64,000 nucleotides of DNA from Kribbella monticola (lineage in GTDB: Bacteria > Actinomycetota > Actinomycetes > Propionibacteriales > Kribbellaceae), in the NCBI RefSeq assembly GCF_003261635.1, contig NZ_QFXK01000038.1, positions 1-64,000 of the forward strand. The letters are read 5' to 3'. Positions within the stretch are counted from its first letter, which is position 1. The number at the start of each line of letters is the position of its first letter. Shown in pieces: positions 36,812 through 46,795 of this stretch. The notes beneath the pieces were generated by a model. That model did not search any database. It was not told the origin of the DNA and was given only the letters and a program-made list of their open reading frames with translations. Made by a program: the position numbers and the translations under genes.

Positions 36812-37366
36812 TCAGCGCGAGAGCACCAGGCCGGCGCAGGCGACAGACCACAGGACGCTGGTGAAGGTGCCGATGATGAACCGCTCGGCCACCGCCTGCG
36901 GAGTCACCGACGCAGGCTGGTCCGGGCTCCGCAGTTCGGGGTACCGGGCCAGCCCTTTGATCGCCAGCACGATCGCGAGGCCTTCCGGGAAGCCGGCCAC
37001 CATCGACGCGTAGATGGCACCGCGCTCGAGCGCGCCGATCAGCGCGCCACCCCGCAGTACCTCACCGGCCTTCTGGGTCGACTGCGCACGGGTGTTGCCA
37101 CGGTCGACCAAGGACAGCACAGAGGTCGTCAACGGGCCGCCGCCGGTCACCGCGAGGCCCCCGGCCAGCAGGAGCAGGACGTTCCACCAGCCCTCGCGCC
37201 AGCCGGTGACGCCGTCGCCCGCGAGCAGGATGAGGCCGACCGCGGCCAGGCAGGCCAGCATCAGCCCGCTCACCACGATTTCCAGCACAGACCCGGCCTT
37301 GAGCACCAAGGCGAGGACCGCAAACACCAACCCGACGGCTGTCACCGACAGCACGACTGCCGTCAT
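36812..37366 (-). CDS. Membrane protein coupled to the SatD-like gene
   Basis: 184 aa, about five hydrophobic segments (VVLSVTAVGLVFAVLALVL, IVVSGLMLACLAAVGLILLA, VLLLLAGGLAVTGG, FPEGLAIVLAIKGLARY, ERFIIGTFTSVLWSVACAGLV). ATG at 37366 overlaps the TGA of the upstream gene. Proteins with this SatD partnership are often multi-pass and uncharacterised. No motif gives a function. Confidence 0.8.
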   Translation of the reverse strand: MTAVVLSVTAVGLVFAVLALVLKAGSVLEIVVSGLMLACLAAVGLILLAGDGVTGWREGWWNVLLLLAGGLAVTGGGPLTTSVLSLVDRGNTRAQSTQKAGEVLRGGALIGALERGAIYASMVAGFPEGLAIVLAIKGLARYPELRSPDQPASVTPQAVAERFIIGTFTSVLWSVACAGLVLSR

Positions 37367-37962
37367 GCAGCAGCACCGGAGCCGAGCAGTTCGGCCGCGA
37401 GTGCCCGGCCGCGCTGCTCCTCGACGACACCCGCCGCCTGAGCCCGCTGGGTCACCGCCGACTGGCTGATGCCCAGCTTCACGCCGATCTCGCGACGACT
37501 GAGACCCTCCGCGAGCAGGTCGGCCACCGCCCAGCCACGCTCGCTGCGCCGCCGTAGTACCGAAGCCATCAGCCAGAGCACGCTCTCCACCTGTTCGGCG
37601 TGGTGCTCGTCGGTCCCGATCACGTTGATGTGGTGGGGACTGGCCTTGGCCCGGTTCACCGCCTCGCGCGCGTTCACGAACGCGGCGCCACTGCCCGCCC
37701 TGGTACTGCGCGGCAACGGCTCGTCCACCTCGCCGATCCCGAGCCCGACGTACCACCGGTCGGCCCGGATCAGCTGGACGATCACGTCGATGGTCGCCCG
37801 TGCCTCGGCCATCACGCCTTGCACCTCGTCGCCTGCCGTCCGCTCGAACTTCCGCAGCAGCCCGGTCCGCCGGGGCCGCCGGTTGAGCGTGTTCAGCAGG
37901 TCGGGAACCACGTCCGATGTCGTTCGGCTGGCTCGCTGATCTACCGTGAGAACGAAGACCAC
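37363..37962 (-). CDS. SatD family protein with C-terminal helix-turn-helix
   Basis: 199 aa. The N-terminus VFVLTVDQRASRTTSD is the SatD hallmark. Residues 120-180 hold a sigma-70-region-4-like helix-turn-helix (GLSRREIGVKLGISQSAVTQ). A cyclase-like layout has been noted in this family, but no catalytic site is evident here. Strong ribosome site (AAGGAGGTG) before the GTG at 37962. Co-translated with the membrane protein; the pair may sense something at the membrane and act on DNA or RNA (inference). Confidence 0.8.
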   Translation of the reverse strand: MVFVLTVDQRASRTTSDVVPDLLNTLNRRPRRTGLLRKFERTAGDEVQGVMAEARATIDVIVQLIRADRWYVGLGIGEVDEPLPRSTRAGSGAAFVNAREAVNRAKASPHHINVIGTDEHHAEQVESVLWLMASVLRRRSERGWAVADLLAEGLSRREIGVKLGISQSAVTQRAQAAGVVEEQRGRALAAELLGSGAAA

Positions 37963-38288
37963 CGCCCTGCACCTCCTTCCCAGCGCATGATTAAGGCTAC
38001 AGTCTTATTCACGTAGAGTGAAGGAAAAAACCTGAATCGGTTCACCCGATCACTCCGTGTGATCGCCCCGCGGACCCGCCGATCCCCCTATTTTCCGCTC
38101 AATCCAGCCCATCCCGCGCCCCGACTCACCGCCCGCCTTCACTCCGAGTCAAGATCGAGTCAGGCCGTTTCAACGCCGGACCGGCCGGTCTCGAAACAAA
38201 CAACTGATCTTTCCACCCGTTGGTGCCGCCGCCGGAACACCAGCGCGACGAGCCGCTCCCGCCCGGAGCAGGCGGGAGCGGACCGCAG
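37963..38288. other. Gene-free region between SatD and thiC
   Basis: 326 bp. It holds the SatD promoter side, with an AT-rich patch around 37988-38035, a small inverted repeat (GATCAC/GTGATC, 38048-38064) and the thiC terminator. No credible gene. Confidence 0.6.
38253..38281 (-). terminator. thiC terminator
   Basis: An 11-bp perfect stem, CCGCTCCCGCC with GGCGGGAGCGG, loop of seven, 8 bp beyond the thiC stop. Confidence 0.75.
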
Positions 38289-40053
<1,765 letters not shown>

Positions 40054-40179
40054 ATATCAATTTGTCACCGGCAACCTTAGCCAACCCAGGCTTACGGCGT
40101 ACCGGCTCCGTGTGGCGCATCACTTCGGCTTTCCGCGCGGACCGGTGTGGCGTCAGGGTGGAACCGGTAGCGTCAGGAC

Positions 40180-40932
40180 ATGCGCGACATCCTGTACCCG
40201 CCGGTGATCGGCTTCGCCAAGACTGCCTTCAAGGTGCTCGATCTGAAGTTCCGGATGACCGGCACCGAGAACGTGCCGCGCACCGGCGGCGCGGTGCTCG
40301 CGCTGAACCACATCAGCTACGTGGACTTCGTGATCGGCGGGTTCGGCGCGCAGCCGAGCAAGCGGCTGGTCCGGTTCATGGCCAAGGAGGTGCTGTTCCG
40401 CAACCGGTACTCCGGTCCGTTGATGCGGGGGATGCACCACATCCCGGTCGACCGGGACGCCGGCTCCGCGTCGTACCGGGAGGCGTTGCGCTACCTCGGC
40501 GAGGGCGAGATCGTCGGCGTCTTCCCGGAGGCGACGATCAGCCGGTCGTTCGAACTGAAGGAGTTCAAGACCGGGACGGTCCGGATGGCCGCGGCGGCCG
40601 GCGTACCGATCATCCCGATGGTGCTCTGGGGCACCCAGCGGATGCTGACCAAGGACCACCCGCGCGACTTCTCCCGGCACCAGCGGGTCTCCATCACGGT
40701 CGGCGAGCCGATCACCGTGACGCGCGCCGACAACGCGACCGAGGCGACCGAGCACCTGCACAAGACGATGGCCGGTCTGCTCGACCGGACCATCCGGGAG
40801 TACCACGAGCAGCCGCCGGGCGCCTGGTGGCTGCCCGCCTCGTACGGCGGCGGCGCGCCGACCCCCGAAGAGGCCGACCGGCTCGACGCCGAGGAACTCC
40901 GGCTGCGCGCGGAGCGCCGGAAGAACAAGTAG
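40180..40932 (+). CDS. Lysophospholipid acyltransferase (PlsC-like)
   Basis: 250 aa. The acyltransferase HX4D motif is NHISYVD near residue 45, with GMHHIPVDRD, FPEATISRSF and VPIIPMVLWG making up the remaining blocks. It probably acylates lysophosphatidate or a related glycerolipid at the inner membrane; no clear transmembrane helix is seen. The C-terminal 30 residues are charged. ATG at 40180 with TAGCGT six bases before it indicates leaderless transcription. Confidence 0.92.
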   Translation: MRDILYPPVIGFAKTAFKVLDLKFRMTGTENVPRTGGAVLALNHISYVDFVIGGFGAQPSKRLVRFMAKEVLFRNRYSGPLMRGMHHIPVDRDAGSASYREALRYLGEGEIVGVFPEATISRSFELKEFKTGTVRMAAAAGVPIIPMVLWGTQRMLTKDHPRDFSRHQRVSITVGEPITVTRADNATEATEHLHKTMAGLLDRTIREYHEQPPGAWWLPASYGGGAPTPEEADRLDAEELRLRAERRKNK

Positions 40933-41148
40933 CACCTGCCGCAGTACGCAACCGCCCCATCGCCGCGAGTAAGCGATTTCCCTGGCTTTGTCACGCCTGC
41001 GGGAAGATTTCCGGACAGCACCTTGACCAGGTGGCGAGGCCGGAGTACGAAGGGCCTTTGTTGTCGAAGCAGGTACCTGGGGGGTCCCTCTCGACGCAGG
41101 CCGGTCGCTCGTGCGGTTGGCCGGCCGTCACGGGGTGGGGGAAGAATT

Positions 41149-41673
41149 TTGTTCGAGTTTGACGAGGAACTGCACCTCTTCGAGCCGGGGACGCTGACGA
41201 TCCCCCCTCACGTCGAAGAGGAGATTCCGGACGTCGGTGGGTTCTTCATCGCCTGGGCGACGCAAGACCTGCGTCCGGACCAGGCGCGAGAACTCGAGGC
41301 GGCCGTCAACGGCCGACGCTGCTCCAACGGCTGGTTTCCGCTGGAGAGCCTGGACAACATCGGCAGCCGCGGCTTCTGGCGCGGCCCGTTGACGTATCTG
41401 GCGCGAATCACAGCCAAGGACCCGGTGCTGGTCCAGAACTGGGCGTCCAACGGCCTGCACGGTGAAGCCAAGAGCCGCATCGACGCCACCGCGAACCACC
41501 TCCTCTTCCAGCAAGGCCACGCCGCCGCGGCCACCTGGGCGATGGCCGTCCGCCCCCAAGCCCTCCTCAACCCCACCCTCCTCGGCGAAGCCCTCTACCG
41601 CAGCTGGGAAGAAGGCATCAGCACCCTCCGCACCAAAGACATCGCCAAAGCCGTCCGCCGCTGGAACCGCTAG
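41149..41673 (+). CDS. Hypothetical protein, 174 aa
   Basis: Most likely start is TTG at 41149 with a GGGGGAAG ribosome site; the frame is open further upstream but loses protein-like composition. Sequence begins FEFDEELHLFEPGTLTIPP, contains GGFFIAWATQDLRPDQ, GFWRGPLTYLA and LYRSWEEGISTLRTKD. It is soluble, mixed alpha/beta, without known motif. Flanked by an acyltransferase and a MarR gene; 216 bp upstream are free of genes. Confidence 0.65.
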   Translation: MFEFDEELHLFEPGTLTIPPHVEEEIPDVGGFFIAWATQDLRPDQARELEAAVNGRRCSNGWFPLESLDNIGSRGFWRGPLTYLARITAKDPVLVQNWASNGLHGEAKSRIDATANHLLFQQGHAAAATWAMAVRPQALLNPTLLGEALYRSWEEGISTLRTKDIAKAVRRWNR

Positions 41674-41731
41674 TACTACGAACGCGCCGACCCCACCCAC
41701 GCAGGCTCCTCCTCCGGGCTCATTAAAGAAG

Positions 41732-41757
41732 TAACAGCACTTATATAAGTGCTGTTA
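41732..41757. promoter_or_regulatory. 26-bp perfect palindromic operator
   Basis: Half-site TAACAGCACTTAT and its exact reverse complement abut at 41744/41745. It ends 10 bp before the marR ATG, in an AT-rich promoter patch, as expected for MarR autorepression. Confidence 0.8.
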
Positions 41758-41767
41758 TTCTTTTGGC

Positions 41768-42247
41768 ATGGACGATCCTACCGAGCAGAGTCAGTGGCGG
41801 GCGTTGCATGAGTTGCTGGGTCGGATGGATGGGGAGATCGGGCGGATCTACAGCGACCGCCAGATCCAGGGCCTGAAGCCGACGTACGTGCGTGAGCTGT
41901 TGCAGTTGCACCTGCGTGGGCCGATGACGATCACCGAGTTGGCCGAGGTGATCGGGCGGACGCATTCGGCGCTCAGTCAGAAGGTCGCTGCTATGCGCAG
42001 CGCCGGGCTGGTGCGGACGGTGCCGGGTGCTGATGCGCGGAGTAAGCGGGTCACGCTGACCGCCAAGTCGAAGAAGCTCGTCGAGTTGCTCGCCGCCGAG
42101 TGGCGGGCGACAGAGGCCGCGATCACCGAGCTCGAGGCCGAGTTGCCGTACCCGATGACCCAGGTGGTCCGCGACGTCGAGGCCGCTCTGGAGCGGAAGA
42201 GCTTCTACCAGCGCGTCAGCGAGCACCTTGAAGGGGAAGCGAAGTGA
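41768..42247 (+). CDS. MarR family regulator of the adjacent MFS pump
   Basis: 159 aa with the winged helix at residues 35-105 (YVRELLQLHLRGPMTITELA, then RTHSALSQKVAAMRSAGLV and the ADARSKRVTLT wing). It probably binds the 26-bp palindrome just upstream and controls itself and the transporter gene, whose GTG overlaps its stop. Ligand unknown, most often a drug or phenolic. Confidence 0.92.
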   Translation: MDDPTEQSQWRALHELLGRMDGEIGRIYSDRQIQGLKPTYVRELLQLHLRGPMTITELAEVIGRTHSALSQKVAAMRSAGLVRTVPGADARSKRVTLTAKSKKLVELLAAEWRATEAAITELEAELPYPMTQVVRDVEAALERKSFYQRVSEHLEGEAK

Positions 42248-43479
42248 GGCGCGCGTTCATCGACCTCGGGCCGCTGCGCGTACCGGCGTACCGGCGGTTG
42301 TGGGTCGGGCAGGTGCTGTCCGGATTCGGCGGGCAACTGACGTTCGTCGCCGTGATGTTCCAGGTCTGGGATCAGACCTCGAGCCCGGCCTGGACCGGCG
42401 CGGTCGGACTGGCTCAGGCGTTGCCGCTGATCCTGCTCGGGCTGTTCGCCGGCACGCTCGTCGACCGGCTCGAACGACGGAAGATCTACCTCGTCACCAC
42501 CTGCGGACAGTTGCTCACAGCAACCGTGATGGCGAGCCAGTTGGTGATCGGCCGGGTCCCGGTGGGGGTGCTGCTGGGCCTCATCGCCGTACAGGCCTCC
42601 TTCGGTGCGACCGCGGGCCCCGTTGCGAGGACGGTCCTGCCGCAGCTGCTGACGCGCGACCAACTGGCGGCGGGGATCGCGCTGAACCGGATCGGGTTCC
42701 AGGGCGCGATGCTGATCGGCCCGGCGCTCGGTGGTCTGATCATCGGCGCCTGGGGTGTCGGCATCTGCTACCTGATCGACGCGCTGAGCTTCCTCGCCGC
42801 CCTGTACGGCGTACTCGGGCTGCCCCGGATGCGGATCGGGGCAACCGCCAAGCCCGGGCTCCGCGGGGTCTGGGACGGGTTGAGCTTCGTGGTGTCGACA
42901 CCGGTGATCCGTGGCGCGCTGGTGACCGACCTGGCGGCGACCGTGCTGTCGATGCCGATCAGCTTGTTTCCGGTGATCAACGCGGAGCGGTTCGGCAACA
43001 ACCCGCGCACGCTGGGATTGTTCCTGACCGCGATCGCGGTCGGTGGGGTGGCCGCATCGCTGTTCTCCGGATCGTTCACGCGGCTGCCGCGGCACGGTGT
43101 GGTCATGTTGTGCGGTTCGGCCGGCTGGGGTGTCGCCTTGCTGCTGTTCGCGTTCTCGCCGGTGCCGTGGCTGGCGTTGGTCTGTCTCGCGGTCGCAGGC
43201 GCCGCGGACACCATCGCCGTGGTCTCACGGAGCACGATCGTCCAGTTGCACACACCGACCGAGCTTCTCGGCCGGGTCAGTGCCGCCGAGCAGATCGTCG
43301 GCCAGGCCGGCCCCGACCTCGGCAACCTGCGCGGCGGGATCATCGCACAACTCACCTCCCCTGTCGGATCCCTCGCCTCCGGCGCACTCCTGTGCATCGC
43401 AGCGGTAGCCGCCGTCGCCGCAAGCACCCCCGGCCTCCGCACCCCTGCCGCCCCGATCGACAGCCGGCAGTACCCCTGA
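42244..43479 (+). CDS. Major facilitator superfamily exporter
   Basis: 411 aa, about 12 membrane helices. It starts with RVPAYRRLWVGQVLSGFGGQL and has an MFS loop motif in GLFAGTLVDRLERRKIYLVT (D-R-x-x-R-R/K). The pattern matches the enterobactin/macrolide exporter-like subgroup (MFS_3). Translationally coupled to the MarR regulator, so it is likely an inducible efflux pump. Substrate unknown. Ends 14 bp from a convergent gene. Confidence 0.9.
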   Translation: MRRAFIDLGPLRVPAYRRLWVGQVLSGFGGQLTFVAVMFQVWDQTSSPAWTGAVGLAQALPLILLGLFAGTLVDRLERRKIYLVTTCGQLLTATVMASQLVIGRVPVGVLLGLIAVQASFGATAGPVARTVLPQLLTRDQLAAGIALNRIGFQGAMLIGPALGGLIIGAWGVGICYLIDALSFLAALYGVLGLPRMRIGATAKPGLRGVWDGLSFVVSTPVIRGALVTDLAATVLSMPISLFPVINAERFGNNPRTLGLFLTAIAVGGVAASLFSGSFTRLPRHGVVMLCGSAGWGVALLLFAFSPVPWLALVCLAVAGAADTIAVVSRSTIVQLHTPTELLGRVSAAEQIVGQAGPDLGNLRGGIIAQLTSPVGSLASGALLCIAAVAAVAASTPGLRTPAAPIDSRQYP

Positions 43480-43493
43480 GCCGCAGCCGGGTC

Positions 43494-44063
43494 TTACGCC
43501 GGCAGGGTCAGTGTCCAGGAGGAGACGACGCTGTCGACGACGATGAGGCCGGGGCCGGGGATCTCGACCTTGCCGCGGAAGGGGGCGTTGGCGAAAGTCA
43601 GGTCTGTGTAGTGGTTGCCGGTGAACTTGTAGTGCTTCAGGTATGCGTACGACTTCGGAACGGTGAGCTGGGCTGTGGTCGCGCGCCCGGTGTAACGGAA
43701 CACGGCCGTGTGACCGCCGCTGACCGAGCCGTGGATTTCGGGAAGGCTGCTGGCGGGCCGATAACCCAGGTGCCACCTGGCAAATCCGGGTGACCTGATC
43801 GATGGAACGATCTGGACGTGGGTGTACTTCCGCGGTACGACACAACGGATCCGCTGGCGGCTGAACATACCCAGGCCCAGTTCCTCGCCGCCTTCTGAAT
43901 GGTCAGGCGTGTCGACAAGCCCGAAGACCTTCAGGCTGCCGAGTGGGCAGCGAAGTTCCAGCACGGTCCGGTCACCCTCGGGCGCATGCATCACCGGCAC
44001 GGTCCCCTTGAACCAGCCACGGAACGGCAACTCGATCTCGTCCACCCGCGGAGTATGGCGCAT
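43494..44063 (-). CDS. Hypothetical protein, 189 aa
   Basis: Starts MRHTPRVDEIELPFRGWFKG at 44063. Beta-rich, without signal peptide or membrane helix: MHAPEGDRTVLELRCPLG, RKYTHVQIVPSIRSPG, TGNHYTDLTFANAPFRGKVE, ending VVSSWTLTLPA. No family recognised. The weak spot is the start, since no strong ribosome site precedes it; a GTG six codons in is possible. Confidence 0.65.
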   Translation of the reverse strand: MRHTPRVDEIELPFRGWFKGTVPVMHAPEGDRTVLELRCPLGSLKVFGLVDTPDHSEGGEELGLGMFSRQRIRCVVPRKYTHVQIVPSIRSPGFARWHLGYRPASSLPEIHGSVSGGHTAVFRYTGRATTAQLTVPKSYAYLKHYKFTGNHYTDLTFANAPFRGKVEIPGPGLIVVDSVVSSWTLTLPA

Positions 44064-44122
44064 CAAACGGTCACGCCTCGGGCGCAGAATTCCGGTCTTG
44101 TAAAGAGCTGTCGCCCGTCGTC

Positions 44123-44560
44123 TCAGCTCTTCGTCAGGCGCCGGGAGACCAAGTCGGCGGACTCGTCGATCGGGTCGGCGTGGCGGTGAACGATCTTCCA
44201 CTCGCCGTCCTCGCGCCGGAAGATCGTCGTACTGCGGAGCATGTACGACCTCACCTCGGATCCATCGATCGACGAGGTGGTCCGTTCGATCGCGAGCAGG
44301 TAGGCGAAGTCTTCGCCGACGTCTGCCGCCACCACCTCCCACTCGCACGAACTGCAGTCGGAGAAGCGGGTGGCGAGGTCGTCGAACATCGGAGCGACCT
44401 CAGCCCAGCCGATCGGGCTGAACGCAGCGCCGTAGACGGTGACCGGATCGGTGTGCGACCACATCGCGAACCGCGGACCGGCATCGCCGTTGTGCAGCGC
44501 TGTCTCGGCCTCGTGAATACGCGGCATCATCTCGGCGAGGAACTGCTGGGTGTGGTTCAT
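44123..44560 (-). CDS. SnoaL-like (NTF2 fold) protein
   Basis: 145 aa, cone-shaped NTF2 fold typical of DUF4440/SnoaL_3: a helical start (FLAEMMPRIHEAETALHNGD), FAMWSHTDPVTVYGAAFSPI, and the closing strand FRREDGEWKIVHRHADPID. These are small-molecule binding or isomerising enzymes; the substrate is not evident. AGGAGAT precedes the ATG. It overlaps the stop of the upstream TIGR03086 gene (ATGA), so the two act together or share regulation. Confidence 0.88.
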   Translation of the reverse strand: MNHTQQFLAEMMPRIHEAETALHNGDAGPRFAMWSHTDPVTVYGAAFSPIGWAEVAPMFDDLATRFSDCSSCEWEVVAADVGEDFAYLLAIERTTSSIDGSEVRSYMLRSTTIFRREDGEWKIVHRHADPIDESADLVSRRLTKS

Positions 44561-45147
44561 CGGATCTCCTTGGTGTTCGGGTTGCGGCCCAGCTTGTGGA
44601 GCAGCTGGTCTTGTAGTGACGCGTTGCGCAGTACGGCGTCCGTCGTCGCGAACGCGTGCTGCTGCGGACCGAGATCGAGCTCGGCCGAGTACGCGAGCAG
44701 GAAGGCGACGACGTCGTCGGGGAGGGTCTCGTCCGCACCGATCGCACGGGCGAGATCCCAGGCGTGGACTGCGGCGTCGAGGATCCGCATCGCCACCAAC
44801 TCGTGCCCGGTCCGATCACCCGTCACGTGATGGGTGACGCGCTCAAGCACCCCGCCCTTGTGGAAGCACGCGATCATGCGCTCCGCACTCGCCACGAACG
44901 CCGCCACCGCGTCGTCGCCAAGGTGATCGACGGACCGAGTCGCCTCGACCTGCTCGGTCGAGGCACCGTCGAGCAGCAACTGATAGCGCACGTTGGCCCC
45001 GACGACATGGTTGACCAGGGCACGGACATCCCACTCGGTGCACGGCGTCGCCCGCCGCCAGTCCCCAGGCCCGACGAGCCGAAGTCTCCGCCCAAACTCT
45101 TCAAGAGCAATCTCAAGTAGTACAAGAGAATCCGCGCCGTCGCTCAT
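44557..45147 (-). CDS. TIGR03086 family (DinB/MDMPI-like) metal-binding protein
   Basis: 196 aa. The mycothiol-dependent maleylpyruvate isomerase-like fold is marked by TPCTEWDVRALVNHVVGAN, with metal His in NHVVG and later HAWDLARAIG, plus an IRILDAAVHAWD helix. Members are thought to use mycothiol or bind a metal; specific activity is unknown. Downstream gene overlaps by four bases. Confidence 0.9.
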   Translation of the reverse strand: MSDGADSLVLLEIALEEFGRRLRLVGPGDWRRATPCTEWDVRALVNHVVGANVRYQLLLDGASTEQVEATRSVDHLGDDAVAAFVASAERMIACFHKGGVLERVTHHVTGDRTGHELVAMRILDAAVHAWDLARAIGADETLPDDVVAFLLAYSAELDLGPQQHAFATTDAVLRNASLQDQLLHKLGRNPNTKEIR

Positions 45148-45242
45148 GCCTCTCAGCCTGCGCCCGCGCCGATCCCGCTAGGAGGGTCCACCATCCCGCT
45201 TCCCCGGGAATCATTCCCGAGCCCACAGGAGAAGGCTCAGGG

Positions 45243-45476
45243 CTAGTGCAACTGCGGGATGATCAAGTAGAGGCCGTAGAGGATTGCGGCTACGCAAGCG
45301 GCGAAGCAGAAGGCGGCGGCTGCTGTGTCGACAGGCGACGCGGACTTTCCGGCTTCGACGGCGACGGCTCGGCGGGACCAGGCGGTGATGCCGATTGCGA
45401 ACAGGACGACCAGGCCTACTCCGAAGAGGAGGCTGGCGAGGGCTACCTGGGCGAGGGCGGTCCAGTCGATGTGCAT
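45243..45476 (-). CDS. Small membrane protein at the end of the PiT cluster
   Basis: 77 aa with two hydrophobic helices (VALASLLFGVGLVVLFAIGI and AAAFCFAACVAAILYGLYLI). It starts 10 bp after the PiT stop, so it belongs to that transcript and may be an accessory of the phosphate transporter. No known family. Confidence 0.75.
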   Translation of the reverse strand: MHIDWTALAQVALASLLFGVGLVVLFAIGITAWSRRAVAVEAGKSASPVDTAAAAFCFAACVAAILYGLYLIIPQLH

Positions 45477-45486
45477 CTGCGTCTCC

Positions 45487-46623
45487 TCAGGCTGCGGTGG
45501 CGGCGGGTGCCGGGGTCGGCGTACCGGGGTACTCGTTGACGTTGGACGACGTGACCGGCTTGCGTCGCGCAGCGGCGTACAGGCCTAGTCCGGCCGCTGC
45601 GGCGGCGATGGCGATGATCGCGACGCCGAGGTTGCCCGAGTTGGCGACGCGGCCTGCTAGCGCGCCGACGAGAGCTGCGGCGGGAAGCGTGAAGAGCCAG
45701 GCCAGCGCCATGCGTCCGGCGACGGTCCAGCGCACCTCTGCGAGCCGTTTGCCGAGTCCTGCGCCAAGGATGCTGCCTGAGCAGACCTGGGTGGTGGACA
45801 GCGGGAAGCCGAGGTGTGACGACGCCAGCAGTACGGCGGTGGAGCTGCTCTCCGCCGCGAAACCCTGCGGCGACTCGATCTCGGTGAGCCCCTTGCCCAT
45901 CGTGCGGATGATTCGCCAGCCGCCCAGGTAGGTGCCGGCCGCGATCGCCAGCCCGGCCGCGAAGATCACCCACAGCGGCGGGCGCGAGCCGTGCGCCAGG
46001 CTGCCGGAGGTGATCAGTACCAGCGTGATGATGCCCATCGTCTTCTGCGCGTCCCCGGTGCCGTGCGCGAGCGAGACCAGCGACGCCGAGGCGATCTGAC
46101 CGACCCGGAACCCGTCGTCGACCGTCTTCTTCCGCGCCCGCGCGGTGATCGTGTAGACGAGGTACGTCCCGATCGTCGCCACCACACCGGCCACGATCGG
46201 CGCCGCCACGGCCGGCACGATGATCTTCTGGACCACGGTGCCGAAGTGCACCGCTCCACTGCCGGCGGCGATCCAGGTGGCGCCGATCAGCCCGCCGAAG
46301 AGCGCGTGCGAGGAGGAGCTCGGCAGTCCGACGTACCAGGTCAGCAGGTTCCACAGGATCGCGCCGACCAGGCCGCCGAAGATGATCGGAACGGTGATCT
46401 TCGCATCGTCGACGAGTCCGCTGGAGATGGTCTTGGCGACCTCGGTGGAGACGAACGCGCCGACCAGGTTGAGCACGGCGGACAGCGCGACGGCGACCTT
46501 GGGTCTGAGCGCGCCGGTCGCGATCGACGTCGCCATCGCGTTCGCGGTGTCGTGGAAGCCGTTGGTGAAGTCGAACACGAGCGCGGTGACGATCACCACG
46601 ACGACGAGGAACGACAGATCCAT
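45487..46623 (-). CDS. pit: Inorganic phosphate transporter, PiT family (copy 1)
   Basis: 378 aa, about ten helices. The duplicated PiT signature is visible as FDFTNGFHDTANAMATSI near residue 20 and GFPLSTTQVCSGSILGAG in the C-terminal half; GLPSSSSHALFGGLIG is the central repeat. It imports metal-phosphate complexes with protons. Start MDLSFLV at 46623 (a GTG three codons earlier is possible). It is less related to copy 2 than expected for a recent duplicate. Confidence 0.93.
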   Translation of the reverse strand: MDLSFLVVVVIVTALVFDFTNGFHDTANAMATSIATGALRPKVAVALSAVLNLVGAFVSTEVAKTISSGLVDDAKITVPIIFGGLVGAILWNLLTWYVGLPSSSSHALFGGLIGATWIAAGSGAVHFGTVVQKIIVPAVAAPIVAGVVATIGTYLVYTITARARKKTVDDGFRVGQIASASLVSLAHGTGDAQKTMGIITLVLITSGSLAHGSRPPLWVIFAAGLAIAAGTYLGGWRIIRTMGKGLTEIESPQGFAAESSSTAVLLASSHLGFPLSTTQVCSGSILGAGLGKRLAEVRWTVAGRMALAWLFTLPAAALVGALAGRVANSGNLGVAIIAIAAAAAGLGLYAAARRKPVTSSNVNEYPGTPTPAPAATAA

Positions 46624-46714
46624 CACGATCACATCCCGGGACTGGGCGGCGGTCAGGAGAACGCTCTCGACGCTAAGGCCCCGGGGTTAATTCGCCGTGA
46701 ACTACTCAAAAGCT

Positions 46715-46791
46715 GAACTGCCCGTACTACGAACAGCCGGCACTGCCCGTACTACGCGCTGCCGGCGACGGCCCGTACTGCGAGCTGCCGC
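46715..46791. repeat. Three 25-26 bp tandem repeats between pit genes
   Basis: Units at 46715-46740, 46741-46765 and 46766-46791 share ACTGCCCGTACTACG followed by CTGCCGGC or a variant. They fill half of the 172-bp gap between the two PiT genes. Confidence 0.75.
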
Positions 46792-46795
46792 CCGG

